From the NCBI RefSeq assembly GCF_030253575.1, contig NC_080569.1, forward strand, positions 2,252,001 to 2,316,000: a DNA stretch of 64,000 bases, in the 5' to 3' direction. Below, in pieces: positions 34,740 through 47,300 of this stretch. The first letter of the stretch is position 1; every line of letters begins with the position of its first letter. The position numbers were made by a program, and so were the translations under genes. A model generated the notes under the pieces. The model ran no database searches. It was not told the DNA's origin and saw only the letters and a list, made by a program, of their open reading frames with translations. The stretch is from Rhododendron vialii (lineage: Eukaryota; Streptophyta; Magnoliopsida; Ericales; Ericaceae).

Positions 34740-35649
34740 AGTAAATTAAGCTTTCAGGTTTATTTCAATTGGTTCAACTGAAGGTGGGTATGGTACTAGC
34801 ATAGAGTCATCCAAGGGTTGCTTAGCTGCATTTAGATGGTCATGGGTTCAGTTCATATGGAGAGAATTGACACCATAGTTGATGGATTAGGAAAAAGGTG
34901 TACGAGAGAATAAAAAAAATTCGAACGTACGGTAAACAATAGCAAAAAAATTTGGTCGTCCAGTGAATATGTAAGCAATCCATCAATTGTGGCATCCAAA
35001 CACTGAAATGAAATTCTCCCAAAATTTATTGTCCTATTCCATATCCTACTCAGTGAAACCCTTGAGAAAGGGCATACCAGTGCACGAAATCCACCTACAC
35101 ATACAAGACTTTATTAACTTCACCACAGCCTAAAAGGCTTCTGGCCCATGGGCCAGGACACCAATGGGTCAATCCGCGGCCCAATCTATCCTGATCAAGT
35201 ATGAAAGTCAGAGAACTCAGTCCAGTAAATACTGCAAAGGGCCCAGGACTTAAAAGATTTTAAGTAGACATAATTCGTAGTTCCTAGCAGAAACTCCTCT
35301 AGTCCCTCCCTCTCTAGCATACACACAAACATAGTTCTAAGTCAAGCCACACTAGCACAAACACAGTTCTCCATCAAGCCAACCACGCGCTAAAAGAACC
35401 GATGTTCGGACATAGATCCAGACACAGATGTGTCTAAAGCCGGTGCGTGAATCGCATATGCATCTCTGTCAGAATGGGTCTAGACATCTGTCCAAAGCAC
35501 TGCTCTTTATTTATATCTGAATTGTATACCACATAAGAACATAGCAAGCAAGCAAGCAATACATGAGGTACTAGTAAATCTTTCACCCGTACACGCAAAT
35601 GATATAACCCATTCTGCTTATTGATTCGTGGCCTCTGAAAGAAGAGTCA

Positions 35650-36234
35650 TCATTTGATGGAGACACTCCTTCCTCCACCATCATTTGAAGTTGCTCTCAT
35701 CTTAGCCTTTACACTACTAATAAAATCACTAACCCTGTCATTAAAAGTATCCCGCCTCAACAAACTCTTTCCACCACCGCTGGCAGCGATGCCAGCAGTA
35801 CCAGTACCAATATTCGACGTAGTTCTGATTGTAGCCTTAGCGTGATCAATATAACTAGATAACTTATCATCACCATTACCATTTCCTTCTTTCGCTGTTT
35901 CCACCATGGGCTTGGCTTTCTCCAGCTCTGTAACGCCAGTCGGTGCAATTCCATTACTAGGTGCAACTCTGGTTTTCACTGGTTCGTTTCGTGAAGGAAC
36001 TTTCTCCAAATGCCCATTCTTTTCAACTGAGGTATTCCCTTCCACTTTGGATGGAGATCGCGAAAGGGGAGTGTTGAAATTGACCGGAACTTCTGTAGAA
36101 ACAGCTGCACCTGCCACCTTTTTCTGGTCATTTGGTGCAGAGCTATTAACTTTAGAGCTCAGTGGGCAATGGCTAATTGCCTTGTAAATCTTTTCGCACA
36201 CATTAGAGTTTGTGCTGGTCTGGTTTATGGCCAT
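35650..36234 (-). CDS. Uncharacterised disordered protein with a duplicated motif
   Basis: Single-exon frame of 194 aa starting MAINQTSTNS. I do not recognise a named family, but it looks real. It has no frame conflicts, balanced codon use, and an internal duplication. SSYIDHAKATIRTTSNIG (about 126-143) matches SDFISSVKAKMRATSNDGGG (about 169-188). The consensus is (Y/F)-I-x-x-(A/V)-K-A-x-(I/M)-R-(T/A)-T-S-N, followed by a Gly-rich stretch. Between the copies is KSLLRRDTFNDRV. The rest is rich in Lys, Pro, Ser, Val and Asn and appears disordered, with no signal peptide or membrane segment. The motif could form a short amphipathic basic helix; binding to nucleic acid, membrane or a protein partner is speculation. 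The gene has its own intergenic space on both sides. Confidence 0.7.
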   Translation of the reverse strand: MAINQTSTNSNVCEKIYKAISHCPLSSKVNSSAPNDQKKVAGAAVSTEVPVNFNTPLSRSPSKVEGNTSVEKNGHLEKVPSRNEPVKTRVAPSNGIAPTGVTELEKAKPMVETAKEGNGNGDDKLSSYIDHAKATIRTTSNIGTGTAGIAASGGGKSLLRRDTFNDRVSDFISSVKAKMRATSNDGGGRSVSIK

Positions 36235-37288
36235 CGATAATGTGACAGATGAAACAGGGAGGCAGTATTTGATTGAAAGGAGGTTTTGAGATCAGGTTGC
36301 TTTAGGCTGAGAATGACTGAGAAAGAGGGATTAAGCAGAGTTTTATTCTAAGTGGTTGGGTTGCTTGATTCTTTTGCATGCCGTCGGTGTGAAAGCAACA
36401 TTTTGCAAGAATCCAGAGGGCCCAGTTTCTGCCAAAATCCCCATTCGTTACTTTAGGACCTTTTTTCCATTTGGCTGAGCAATAAAATAGGTAGGAATCA
36501 TATTCCCAGCTTCTGCTTCCCATCTTTTCATTGAAAGAAGTATCTATCAAGTGCCCTAATGTCAAAAAGATGTCTATAAAGGGAGCTTAATATTTCCTAG
36601 CTGTTCCAGATAACATATTCGTATTGCTTTAGAGAAAATAACTAAGAAAGATTCTGAGATTACTTATTATATTGACCAAGTCTCTCGTCATGGGTACTGA
36701 CGTTGCTAAGAATACGCAATTCCAGCTTCGTGATTAACTGGTTAACAGTTGGTAGGAGTGGAAAAGAGGAACTGAAAGTTGCATTTGGCTGTAAAACGGA
36801 CACCAGGTACAGAAAAACCTTATCCACTAACAGTCTAGACCTACCCTTCGCTCCCTACTTCAAAGGCTTTGAAACTTCATCATTTATTCATGTGAGAAGT
36901 TCAAACCAACCCAATTTTATCTTCTCTATGCAACACATCATAGAAGTCTGCTAGCTTCTAATTTCAAAAGTTTGTCAATCAATTTGTGAGATTCCATCTG
37001 TCCTAGTGATGGAAAGTAGACGGTGAAAGTTATATTCAGGCTTTGCTTTTTAGTTGTGCATTGTCTACATGTAATGGATACATAAGAGAGAGGAAACACA
37101 ACTTAAATGGTAAAGAAAGAAAATGCTAAGAGACATTTGCACAAAATATTGTCAAATTAAAGAAATATGTAGTTGTGAACTAACAGTTTTGGAAGAAAAT
37201 ACCAAGTGGAGCTTTACAAAGAGCTGATCCAAGCGAACTGTACAAGCTACATTACTAGAGAGAATTTATGGCTTGAATAGGCACAGAA
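36235..37288. other. Promoter of the 36 kb gene and 3' region of SP1
   Basis: No gene found. The left part is upstream of the minus-strand 194-aa gene. The right part should include the SP1 3' untranslated region. Confidence 0.5.
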
Positions 37289-40200
37289 TCAATGCCGAAA
37301 AGTCTTAACCACTTGCTCAATCCGTCGCCGACAAAGTGGACAGTTAGTTAAGTGCGAAGAGCACACCGTACAACAGCACATATGACCGCATCTGCATATC
37401 ATAACCCAGTCAGCTATTTATCTGTTAAAACCTTAACAATCTCAACGAGTGCTATAGACCAAAACCATGTTTGAGAGGAAACATATCATCCTTTTGGGGA
37501 TTACTTCACATTGCGGTTCAATAGTGCTATGCAATTTAAATAAGCATAATTAAGAACTGAAACTATCTTTTAAGAGTTGTTTTAACCATCTGGTATGACT
37601 AAATTCATTTGAAGGAGACACTTCAAAATTAAGCCAACCACCCGAAACTATAAGACTCTAAAATTGCCATCATTATGCTAGTACTCTCCCTCTCTCTCCC
37701 CACTGTATTTTGGTGGTTGGGGATGGATTTGGATAAAGATAGTGAAGTCATATGCGTGAACATTATTCCAAAGAGGTTTGTGATAATGTAGAAGCTCCTC
37801 AGATTACTTGTAATTTACAAATATAACTGTGATCTGCACATTTATGTGAACGTAAATGTCTACGCAAGTGTGCTGTCTCATGGTCCTCTGGCATATGGAG
37901 ATTAATGAAAAACTTAGAGCTCGGATCCCAATTTCGTACAAGGGAACAACACTTCCCTCCATTTGGCTAGGTTGTATCACCCATCAAACACAGATAAAAG
38001 TCAATTTGCTGTTCTTTAAACATCGACACCAGGTTAATGTAACACTAATCGTCCCATTTTATGGACCACCAATGACACCACCCGACAATTACGCCATATG
38101 AGCCTTTTACAGTGAAGATGAAATTGTATTACGTCTATGTTTCTGTAAAAGAACCACCAATCTTATAGTACGATTGAACTGCAAAAATCCCATAAAGTAG
38201 GCAAGCTATCAGGGCTAAAAGGAGAGCCCCACGAATTGGGAATTAGTATAACAAATGTAAAAATATTGTGCAGATAGTGTTGCACTAAATAATTCTTCCA
38301 GGTAAAGGTGGTTGGAGTGCTTACGGAACAAAAACAGAATTGTACTCCTGCTCTAAGCATATCACACATAGATCTGGAATTAATCGGTCCTTTTTAGTAC
38401 TATCAGATCCATTTCCAGTTTTACAATCTGAACCTGGGGAAAGAACGACAAAAAAGCAAACTTTTCACAAATACAGACAATGGTCAAGAATGAAAAGATA
38501 TAAGACAGGAAATCTTACCTTCATTATCTTGTCTCTTAGCTGCTGCTTTATGAACCCTGCACGAAAAACAGTCAGTCAGGTCCCCGACGGCTCTAGAAAA
38601 TACATTGATCTATAGGAGTAAGTCAACACAAACGAGATGGGCAACGTGAGATAAAAGAAGCCGAGCCTATTCTCCAGAAGTCATAAGAGTGACAGATTCA
38701 TCATCTTTGATGAAGACCAAAGGTGAAGGCTAATAATCGTGGTAGCACATGTTTTTTATGAATGCAAATAATTGTGGTTATCAAGCCATCCATTCGTTTA
38801 TGTCCAGCTTGCTACTGACAACAGGCTTGTACTTACATTATCTAGTTTATAATCACCACTTGATCTATCAGTCCATTATGGCGGTGTTCTAATTACCAAG
38901 ATAATCAATCTACTGACGACTTTGGGGAGAGCATCAATATATTCTTCTACCTGCAAAAAAGTCCACAGTTCGGCCCTTCCCCTTCATGTAGGTTTTTTTT
39001 TTCCTTGGACGAATGAGAAATTCATTAAGAAGAACAATCTAACAAGAGTCAAGAAGGCATACCTCCCAACAAGGGAAAAAAAACTCAACTACGCTGAGGC
39101 CAAAAATCCTAGGGGGGATTCGCTAACGGCTACGAAGCATGGTGTTAAATGGGGTTTGCTTTACAAACAAAATTGGGAGCTTCTAAGGCATACATCGAAA
39201 CAAATCTTACCTTCATGTCCTGTCGTATGGCCTACCATCAACAACTATCAAAACAAATCTTACCTTCATGTATCCTATTGTAAGGCCTACCATCAACAAC
39301 TACTACGGCTTATGCTTGACCAGCTTTTGTTTCTTACTTGGTACAAAGTCCGAAGACCAATAAAACAAGAGAACTCAGCCAGACTAACGATATAGAAAAA
39401 TAGCAAAAAAGAAAAAGAAAATAACATGGAAATAAACGTATTCTATACTCTAAACACCACTAAGACCAACTAGGGCCTAAAACCCAGCTATAGAAATTAT
39501 GGAATTATCTAACCTCCAACTAAATACCATGAAAATCAGGGCCGAGATGATCTACTTGCACGAGAACACTCCAATATTCGGTACCTTGTTTTGCAGTACT
39601 GTCCTTGAATAAAGCCATAAGTCCCATTCCCCTAACACTAGAATTTGCACACCAACGATAGAAGCAGTGATAAATAGTACACAGCAGTGAAAATTACCTC
39701 TTTTGCACTTCCCAATGGCGCCTTCTTTCAATGATATGTCGGAAAACATGCTTACCCAGCAGATATACACCAAACACAGTAAATCCCACCGAAGAATATT
39801 TATAACACCTGCAAGACGCATCTGTCTTAAGTGCATTCAAACATTATATCACAGATTTTTATATGTGTAGATGTATCTGTTGCTGAAACAGTTAAACTTG
39901 AACAACCTTGCCCACTTTCCAAGATTTGCAATGAGCTGGTCGATCGTTGTGTGAGAAACATAAATTGGACCTCTATGAGGTTGTTGAATTCGAATAGTAC
40001 CAGTGTCATCTTTGATAGCCTGGCCATAAAGAAGGTTACAGACAATGGGAATGATATAAGATGGGAAAACAACCACCGCATAAAGTTGCTGCAGATGCTT
40101 TTTCTCAGGCAATAACCACATTTAAATATTTCCATCATCGATTTTATTCCATTTATCTACAATTGGTCAACCACTCAAGCTTCTGTTACATGAGCATTCA

Positions 40201-43178
40201 ACTTTTTATAGCAGAAGAGAAGACAACTACTTATCCTCTCATAAAGCATAACATACCTCACCAACAACAGTCAAGGATGTACCAGTTGGAAGAACCCGTT
40301 CTATTCTCTTAACTCCACGCATCTTCAAAAAACAACAATAAACAAACTTGATAAGAAGCATATAGGTAGATATTTATACAAGCAAACGTGAATGTAGATT
40401 GGTGTCCAGTTGTGGAGGAATGGACATCTAAAATACCAACAAACCTCAAGACCTTGGAGATAGTCTAATTTCCACTTACAAGAGAGTGCCCTGACTGCCC
40501 TGACTCCTCAAACACTTCACTTCCTATGGTTAAGACCAAGCCTTTGGCACCTCGGGCTCCCACTACATATACACGATCAGTTCCATCATCCTGACACGAG
40601 AATTAAGGATTACATGATATGGATGTCTACACAGCCCCTTAAATCTTGAGCTGTGGATTGCATATAGTAGAACCCCATTAATGAATGTAATATTTGTTCC
40701 AGACAACAAAATATCCAGATAACCACAAACAAACATATTCTAGAGCGAGGGAGAGGAAAGCTGCAAGATAAACATTTCTCACCAAGTACCAGGAAGCTTC
40801 TTTAGGCCTGTAAGACAGCAAAGCGGAATCCTCTACCCAAGAACCTGCATCGCTGTGTTTCAACAAGTGCTCCTCCTCCTAAAGAAAATATAGGTAGATT
40901 GTTCACTGATGAAGAAGGAAGCGTAATCAACCATATTTTTTTATAGTAGTTGGAGATATGAATCTACGTACGGTTTCCTCCACGATTACACCACGTAAAC
41001 CACTACACTTGCAATTGATCGGTGCATCCGAACCAACTCTTCCGGTGACCGCAACAACCAAAGGTAGTACTTTGGACGCAGCATCTAGTAACCGTGCTGA
41101 AATGTCGGAGGATACAAAAACATTATTCGGGTACCATTCATAAGCTGCTAGTGTCGAGGGTATAGAAAATTGATTCATTACACCAAATGCTTCAAAAGCA
41201 GAAGAACTGGCTTAATCTAGTCAAGCTCCAGACAAACAATCATACAGATGCCCCTTTGGTGATCATTGAGGTTATCAGCAGATTCAGAATTCACAGAAAA
41301 GTTGCCACCGAGATTATCACAACATGAAAGAACAATACCCTTAGTTTTGTTTGGATCTTGGATTTTCAGAGGAAAAAGAAAAGGATATTACTCCACAAAA
41401 CCAAGACCCAAAGAAAGCTTTAGCCTTTTAATCAAGTAAGATTGAATAACAGGAGGAAAAGCAGGAATATGCAACAAATTGGTGAATATTATTTTCGAAA
41501 TCCAAAATCTAAAACCAAATAGTAGGCTGACACGTAGCTATGCACGTGCCCTTTACACGATAGGGAAGAAGAAGGGATTGCAGTTATTCAGAAAAGCAAT
41601 TGATCATTCCCGGACTGTCAAGTGGCATGTTGGGGGCTTCAAAGAACTTAGAGGCATGTGACTAAATGAAAGAGTTGCCATGCAGGGCAATCTAGCAGTT
41701 TTTTATGGTTGGAAGCACAAGCTGGTCAAACAAAGCATGACATAAACATGGAGGCATGGTCGGAAGTTAATTGGGATCACAAGCTTCAAAGTATGGAACA
41801 TCATTGATTGAGATTGACGTTGATTTCTTCTTTCAATGCAATTCTAGAATAGCGGTAGCCAGTAGCATAACATGGCAACCATTTGGTTCGGTTTAGCCTG
41901 GGTTTTGGTAAAACCAAATAAAAACAAAACTTATAACTGGAACCGAAACCAAAACAGTAGGGTTTCTTTTTATCCAGTTTGTAAACCGAAACTGTTGTGG
42001 CCCGGCTCGGTTTGGTTTCCCCCCAAACCCAGTGGTTAACCTGTTTAATCACCGAACCAAACCATTGCCATCTAGACGAAGACTCAGTTTTGTCAATATA
42101 ATGCGGTTCAGTTTAGGTTACGGTTACGGTTTGGGTTTCGGGGCGGTTGCCATTCTTTCAAATTAAAAATTCCAAAACTGAACCCACAATTAAAAAACGG
42201 GTAAAAACTGTCCGTCATTTGGGTTTGGTTTGGTTTGGTTTGGTAACCATCAGTTCGGGTGATATTGTCATCCCTATTGTCTCCCTGTGAGAAGATGTAA
42301 TTGTAGGAGTAAACCTTAGTGCGATTCCCTTTAACCTACATTTCTCTGCAATTGAATTGTGAAATCAGTTCGTTATATCTTTTTCATTACATCTTCTCTT
42401 CCTCCTACTTCATGAAATTGTTCATTAAGATTCCTGTTTAAATTAGCTCCTCGATTGGCAGAAAGAACCTTAACTACTCGAGGACCTTAAATTGTTCATT
42501 AAGATTCCTGCTACTCGAGGATTTCTCTTTGTGAATTATAAGTCCTCTCAAGTGAAAAGAACCTTAACTACTGGAAGAACTTTCAGTCTTTGGTGGCACG
42601 CTCAATAATTAAACTACCCTTCAAGGGAAATTTCAGGCCAACCAGATGTCCAGAATTTCCCCCTTTCCCCCTTTCTAGAGTTGTCAAGGCTTGTTTTTTG
42701 CTTCTTCTTCTCTTTATACCAACTGTTAAGGCTTATTCCACAAATTTGTATTCAAATGAATCAATTAAAATTAACAACACATCAATGCAGATGTAGTTTC
42801 AGGTGTGAACACTGTTTACCAGTTTGTTACGTCTAAAATAAACACCATTTAAACCAAACAAAGGCCTCAAGAAACAATATTTTACAAAAAATAAATAATG
42901 GACTTACCCAAATCTACCAATTGATTAACTCGAGTAGCAGATTTGAGGGCCTCCGCATCCCTAACGAATACCAGAAGTTAGTACCAATCAAAAATATGAA
43001 GCTAACAAATTAGCAATAAAACTGAAAATTTAGTCGAGGTGCGCGCAGGACATCCGATTATCAAAAAACAATTTTGAAAAATTCAGTTAATTTGGTTAAA
43101 GATTTACCTTCCACTTCTCCTGCCCAGAAGAAAGAGAACAGCTGCGCTCAAACAGCAGATCCCACCCCAAGGTAGCAT
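37289..43178 (-). CDS. SP1: SP1-type RING E3 ubiquitin ligase (MULAN/MAPL-like), with a frame anomaly
   Basis: Relative of Arabidopsis SP1/SPL1, a chloroplast (and peroxisome) outer-envelope ligase that ubiquitinates import-complex proteins. Eleven minus-strand exons: 43178-43108, 42960-42908, 41096-40972, 40878-40783, 40590-40480, 40322-40257, 40019-39898, 39808-39698, 38556-38519, 38433-38325 and 37391-37289. They give 334 aa. The N-terminal anchor is GICCLSAAVLFLLG. The IMS/GIDE domain follows (AVTGRVGSDAPINC, RGVIVEET). A second membrane span is VGFTVFGVYLLG. The C-terminal C3HC4 RING has LCVICLEQEY, CGHMCCC and NCPLCRRR. Exon 5 as conserved in the family would continue to 40445 (YLQGLE), but that version is one base short. 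Ending it at the consensus GTAAGT donor after HSL keeps the frame and drops the 13 residues. A 9-bp direct duplication also adds QSG just before. Either a recent lesion, an altered splice form, or a sequence error. Confidence 0.88.
39193..39306. repeat. Tandem duplication in an SP1 intron, period about 56 bp
   Basis: AAACAAATCTTACCTTCATG and GGCCTACCATCAACAACTA occur twice in the same order head to tail, with a few substitutions. Intronic and non-coding. Confidence 0.85.
41872..42071. mobile_element. Small TIR element in SP1 intron 2
   Basis: Inverted ends ATGGCAACCATTTGGTTCGG and ATGGCAATGGTTTGGTTCGG enclose about 200 bp rich in AACCGAAACC-like units. Similar GGTTTGGTT/GGTAACC sequence continues to about 42270 and may be a second, more degraded relative. 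Target duplication not resolved. Confidence 0.6.
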
Positions 43179-44374
43179 CTTTTTGAACAGCTCAAGAAAA
43201 CCCTAACTTTGAAGAAGAAGAGAGTGAAGGAACACTGCATGCTATGGTAGACGGTAATTTAAGGCGGGTGATTCAGTTCGCCGTAGGATTGCGCGCCTCC
43301 AATTTATCGAGCATTGGGTTCCCTTGGGTAAATTACACGCTTCCCCCTCTCAAGTTTTATACTACTATACTTTATCTTTTTGAGTTTTCGGTGTTTGGTT
43401 TCTAACCAAACTTGAAGATTGGATCTCGGATGGACATAGAATTATTGTTAAGCTCGTTTGGGTCTTGAGTTAAGAAATTGATACAATCATTTCATATTCC
43501 TATTAATTTTTATAATCATTTCAAAGATTAATGAAATTTTTTTGTAAATAAAAAAAAAACTCCTTTTTAGATTTCGTTTCTCAATATAAATGTACAACAA
43601 TCTTCTCTTACCTCTATTTTCTAATTTCCTAGAATTTCCGTTTATGTATTGTTCGTTTGACTTCCTTTTCCTTTCTAGTTCATACTACTATTTTTTTGTT
43701 AGTTTATTTTTTGTTGAGGACGGAGGATAATTACTTAAATGGTACTCCTATTTGACTAGATACTATAAAATAGTCGTAACTCTCTTTTAACTGCTACGTT
43801 ATACATGCCTTAAAGAGTTTCAAATTCCAATGGCCACGAATAACATGGATAGTAGTTCTAAGTGTACCAAACCCATGCATGCATGACGCACCCATTAAGC
43901 CCAAACCAACCCCATACATCCAAAATGACGAGGGAATTGTTGTCGTATGTTGAGGCTTGAGATTTGAGTGAAAATCTTGCAGAATGGAGTATAGGATACA
44001 ATACGATGCCCAAAGTAAAATGTTTTTATCCTGCTATATGCTTCCAGATGGATAGGGCAAGAGTAATCGGATTAGGTGAGATAAATGGAGGCAATGAATT
44101 GTGCCCGCCTTTTGATGGTTTATTTGTTTGTCATAAGCACCATGTCCCCTTTTTTTTTTGGCATTGAGATCCTGCATACTGCCTTAATCTATTTTTGAAA
44201 GTTTCATGGAGCACAAAATCATGGTTAGAAAGCCTCTCTCTTTCCTCATTTGTGGGCCGGGTCTCAAATAAACACACAGCACTGAATCTTAACCCACCAT
44301 GCCCTTCCCATTACTCATTGTCTATGGAAAACTCACAATCCTGTGGCTTCAATACATCTTTTTCCCAGTTACAG
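43179..44374. other. SP1 promoter and GDSL 3' region
   Basis: AAAACCCTAA, a single telo-box-like unit, lies at about 43198-43207, just upstream of SP1. Remaining DNA is AT-rich with no supported gene. Confidence 0.5.
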
Positions 44375-47300
44375 TCAGTACTCGGATCTGGCAAGAAAGT
44401 GTGAGTCTGCCAAGAGAGGTGATTGGGAGTACTTCCCTGTCAAAATTTGTGAAGAAACATACAGATTCGCAGCTTCTGTATAATGGTTACCATCCCAGTT
44501 TACATATTCAGCTGTGTTATTGCATGGTTTTGCAGTCACAAAGCTTCCATTCAGATTCTTGGTTTCACCACAAGCAATCCTATTATCAAAATTCAGTGGC
44601 AGCCCACCGTATCCACAACAGGCTGCTAAAGACTGTTTGAAACCTGAAATCCATTGTGAGAGAAATTCACCCAGATTAGGTGAACAATATATGAATGCAA
44701 TGGGGGAAGAAGACTGAAAAAGTATGTAAATCCAAGTGACTGGTGTTGGAAACTTGCAATACCATATGAGATTGATGAAGTGGGCCCAATTATTGACCAA
44801 TGCAAGGCTGTCACCTCGACCGCTAATGGACCGAAATTCAGTCCACAGAGCAGTGCTCCAAAACATTGTATATAGGGGAACTTTAAATGCCATTTTCTTC
44901 CGAAGAAATCAAACGTCCACATAGGTCACATTGGCTTCAGGATAAAGTGGAATCCACCACCACCCCAATTAAGGCTACCTCCTTGGTCGGTTTTGGAGGA
45001 AAATATGACCCAACTAAAGTGGCATAGCCAGGAATATGAAGTAGTGGGGGCACAATGAAAACACAAACTCAAGAAAAAATTCCGTAACAAATGATACGGC
45101 AATTTGAACTTTCTTCGTAAAAGAACTAGCAAAAAATAACATATTCATCAACTGACATTAGAGTTAATAACCTTTATATCCAAAATACTAACAAAACTAC
45201 TATAGTCATGGACAAAAGTTACTCGAGGAAGGCTTTACAATAGACGATGATGAGTGTTATGAAAGCTTTTCATAATAGTTTCATTGTCAAGCTCCCGCAA
45301 TTAGAGTCGAAAAAGGGCCTTTGAACTAGGGTGGTTACGGATGATAGGAGCCTTGGGTTTCACATTTTAAACTTCTCAAGCCTTTTGATCAGAGGTTTGT
45401 GAGTGGGTTTGTGAGGAGAAAATGAATATTAGTTTAGTTTAAAGTAGTTAGTCATGAGGTAAATTCTCCTAAAAAGAGAAGAAAACTTACAAAATCTGCA
45501 GTGGGGGGCCGTGCCCCCACTGGCCCTAACCTAAATCCACTACTGCCTAACTAGGGTGCTTTGATTCAAAGTATGCGGGAGATGTTGAAACATGAGACTT
45601 ACCAAGTTGAGAGTAGTTTGATATTAGGTTGGATTTTATGCTGAAAATGTCCACAAAGGTCAAGCTGGCTTCAGGAAACTGTCCCTGGAAATTTGCACAG
45701 ACGGCATGGAGTTGTGTGTTGAAAAGCTTAGCAGCATTGTTGTGTGAACTCACACACCCGATTTCGTCTAAATCTGAGGGGTCCTTACCAAATGTTGCAA
45801 TTATTCTAGGTAAGCACCCAAGTGGACCAGTGTTGTGGATCCAAAAATTCCTTGCCCCTTGATAATAGAGTTCCTAAAATGAAAAAATCGCACGAAAGGA
45901 TGTATTCGGGTATATTGATAAGATTGATTTTTGCTAATAGATGCAATCATGCAAGCAAAGAGTAGCCTACTGCTAACCTTTATTCCAGTCTCAAACTCTT
46001 GCACAATAGTTGGGATCCGAAAAAAAACTTGGTCTTCAGAGTTCAAATAGAATGCATAATCTAGATCGTTCTGCCCAATGTCGAACATGTAAAGCCCCAG
46101 CCTGAAATACTCTTCTAAGGGAAGGAAATTTTGTAACTCCTCATCTGAAACCATAATCCCGAACTCATAAAAGCAAGTTTTTAATTTTGTTATGAGGAGT
46201 ATGCTACTCCTTCAAATCAAATATAACCATATTCTACCTTTCAAGTATGCTATGTAGTCGTACCTTGTGTTAGTAACTCGTGGACTCGAGTCTTGAATCG
46301 GATGAACTGAGCTACCTGGATTCCAAATGAAAACGGGCTAGTAAAAATTGCTTTGGCTGGAAGAATTGTAGAACCCCCAGTAGCGAAATTGCACCCAGTC
46401 TTGAAATCCGGTGCACCAACAGAATCCAAGTATGGATTGAGGAAAGGCATGCCCATTACACCCACTGCAACATTGGGAGAAAACAACCTCATGTAGTGCT
46501 GGTAGGCGTACATCTCCCCTTCGTATTAAATGTTGGCAACCCCCCAACGGATGCAAACAATGTCCAGGATGAACATATACAGGGATGGAGCCACATTGTG
46601 GCAAGTGGGGTCAACCCCACTCACATGTAAAATTTCTTCAATATAGGTATAGATTTTGATTATTTACCTGAATCTGACTCATACATATAAAAACAATTGC
46701 CCCAAGAAACTCAGTAGAATTCTTAAATTTGTAACTTTTCAAACAATGCTTAGATACTTGAGGAGTTGATAGCATCCGTGACCGTGAGGTTTCGAACCTG
46801 AGACCTTAAGAGGGAGCAAACCAATAAGTCACAAGCCTTGACCACCAAGCCAACCCCTTTGGGTTACTGAGGCTAGTTGTTCGACTGGGCCAAAGTTGGC
46901 AGTATTTTTACGTGGAGGTTGGATAAACTAAAGCAACACCTTTTTAATTGGTCAAGCTCTTTCTATATTGCAAGATTACGACTCTAATTTTATGGACAAG
47001 AGAAATTACTGTGCAAAGGTTTAGTATCCAACCCTCTCACGATTGTTGTATTCATCCACAAAGCCAACAGTTTCGATAATTGTTTTCGTATTTCTACAGA
47101 AATAACATCTTTTCATGAAACCACTAAAAGGAGCTTTTGAGTACACAAAAGCTATAGGAATACGATACGATGAGTGTTTCTGTTTTCCAAAATTAAAGTG
47201 TTATGTAAAACTGTATTGAGCATAACAACCAAACAAGAATGGGAAAATCCTTTTTCTTTCATACGCTTCTAGAGCATGCTTGTTTCTTTTTGCTAATGCT

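Larger units (their letters stand above)
29776..35649. other. Gene-poor stretch left of the 36 kb gene
   Basis: Non-coding apart from the mobile elements and repeats listed separately. Short TA runs occur near 31.82 and 32.58 kb. No credible exon series was detected on either strand. A lone, poorly conserved gene cannot be ruled out. Confidence 0.5.

Noticed and set aside
24992-35649. Search for a hidden multi-exon gene or element with capsid or polymerase coding
   Set aside because: No run of exons with matching phases and no polymerase, integrase or capsid-like motif was found on either strand.
38922-39395. 157-aa plus-strand frame
   Set aside because: Falls in an SP1 intron on the other strand and spans a recent tandem duplication.
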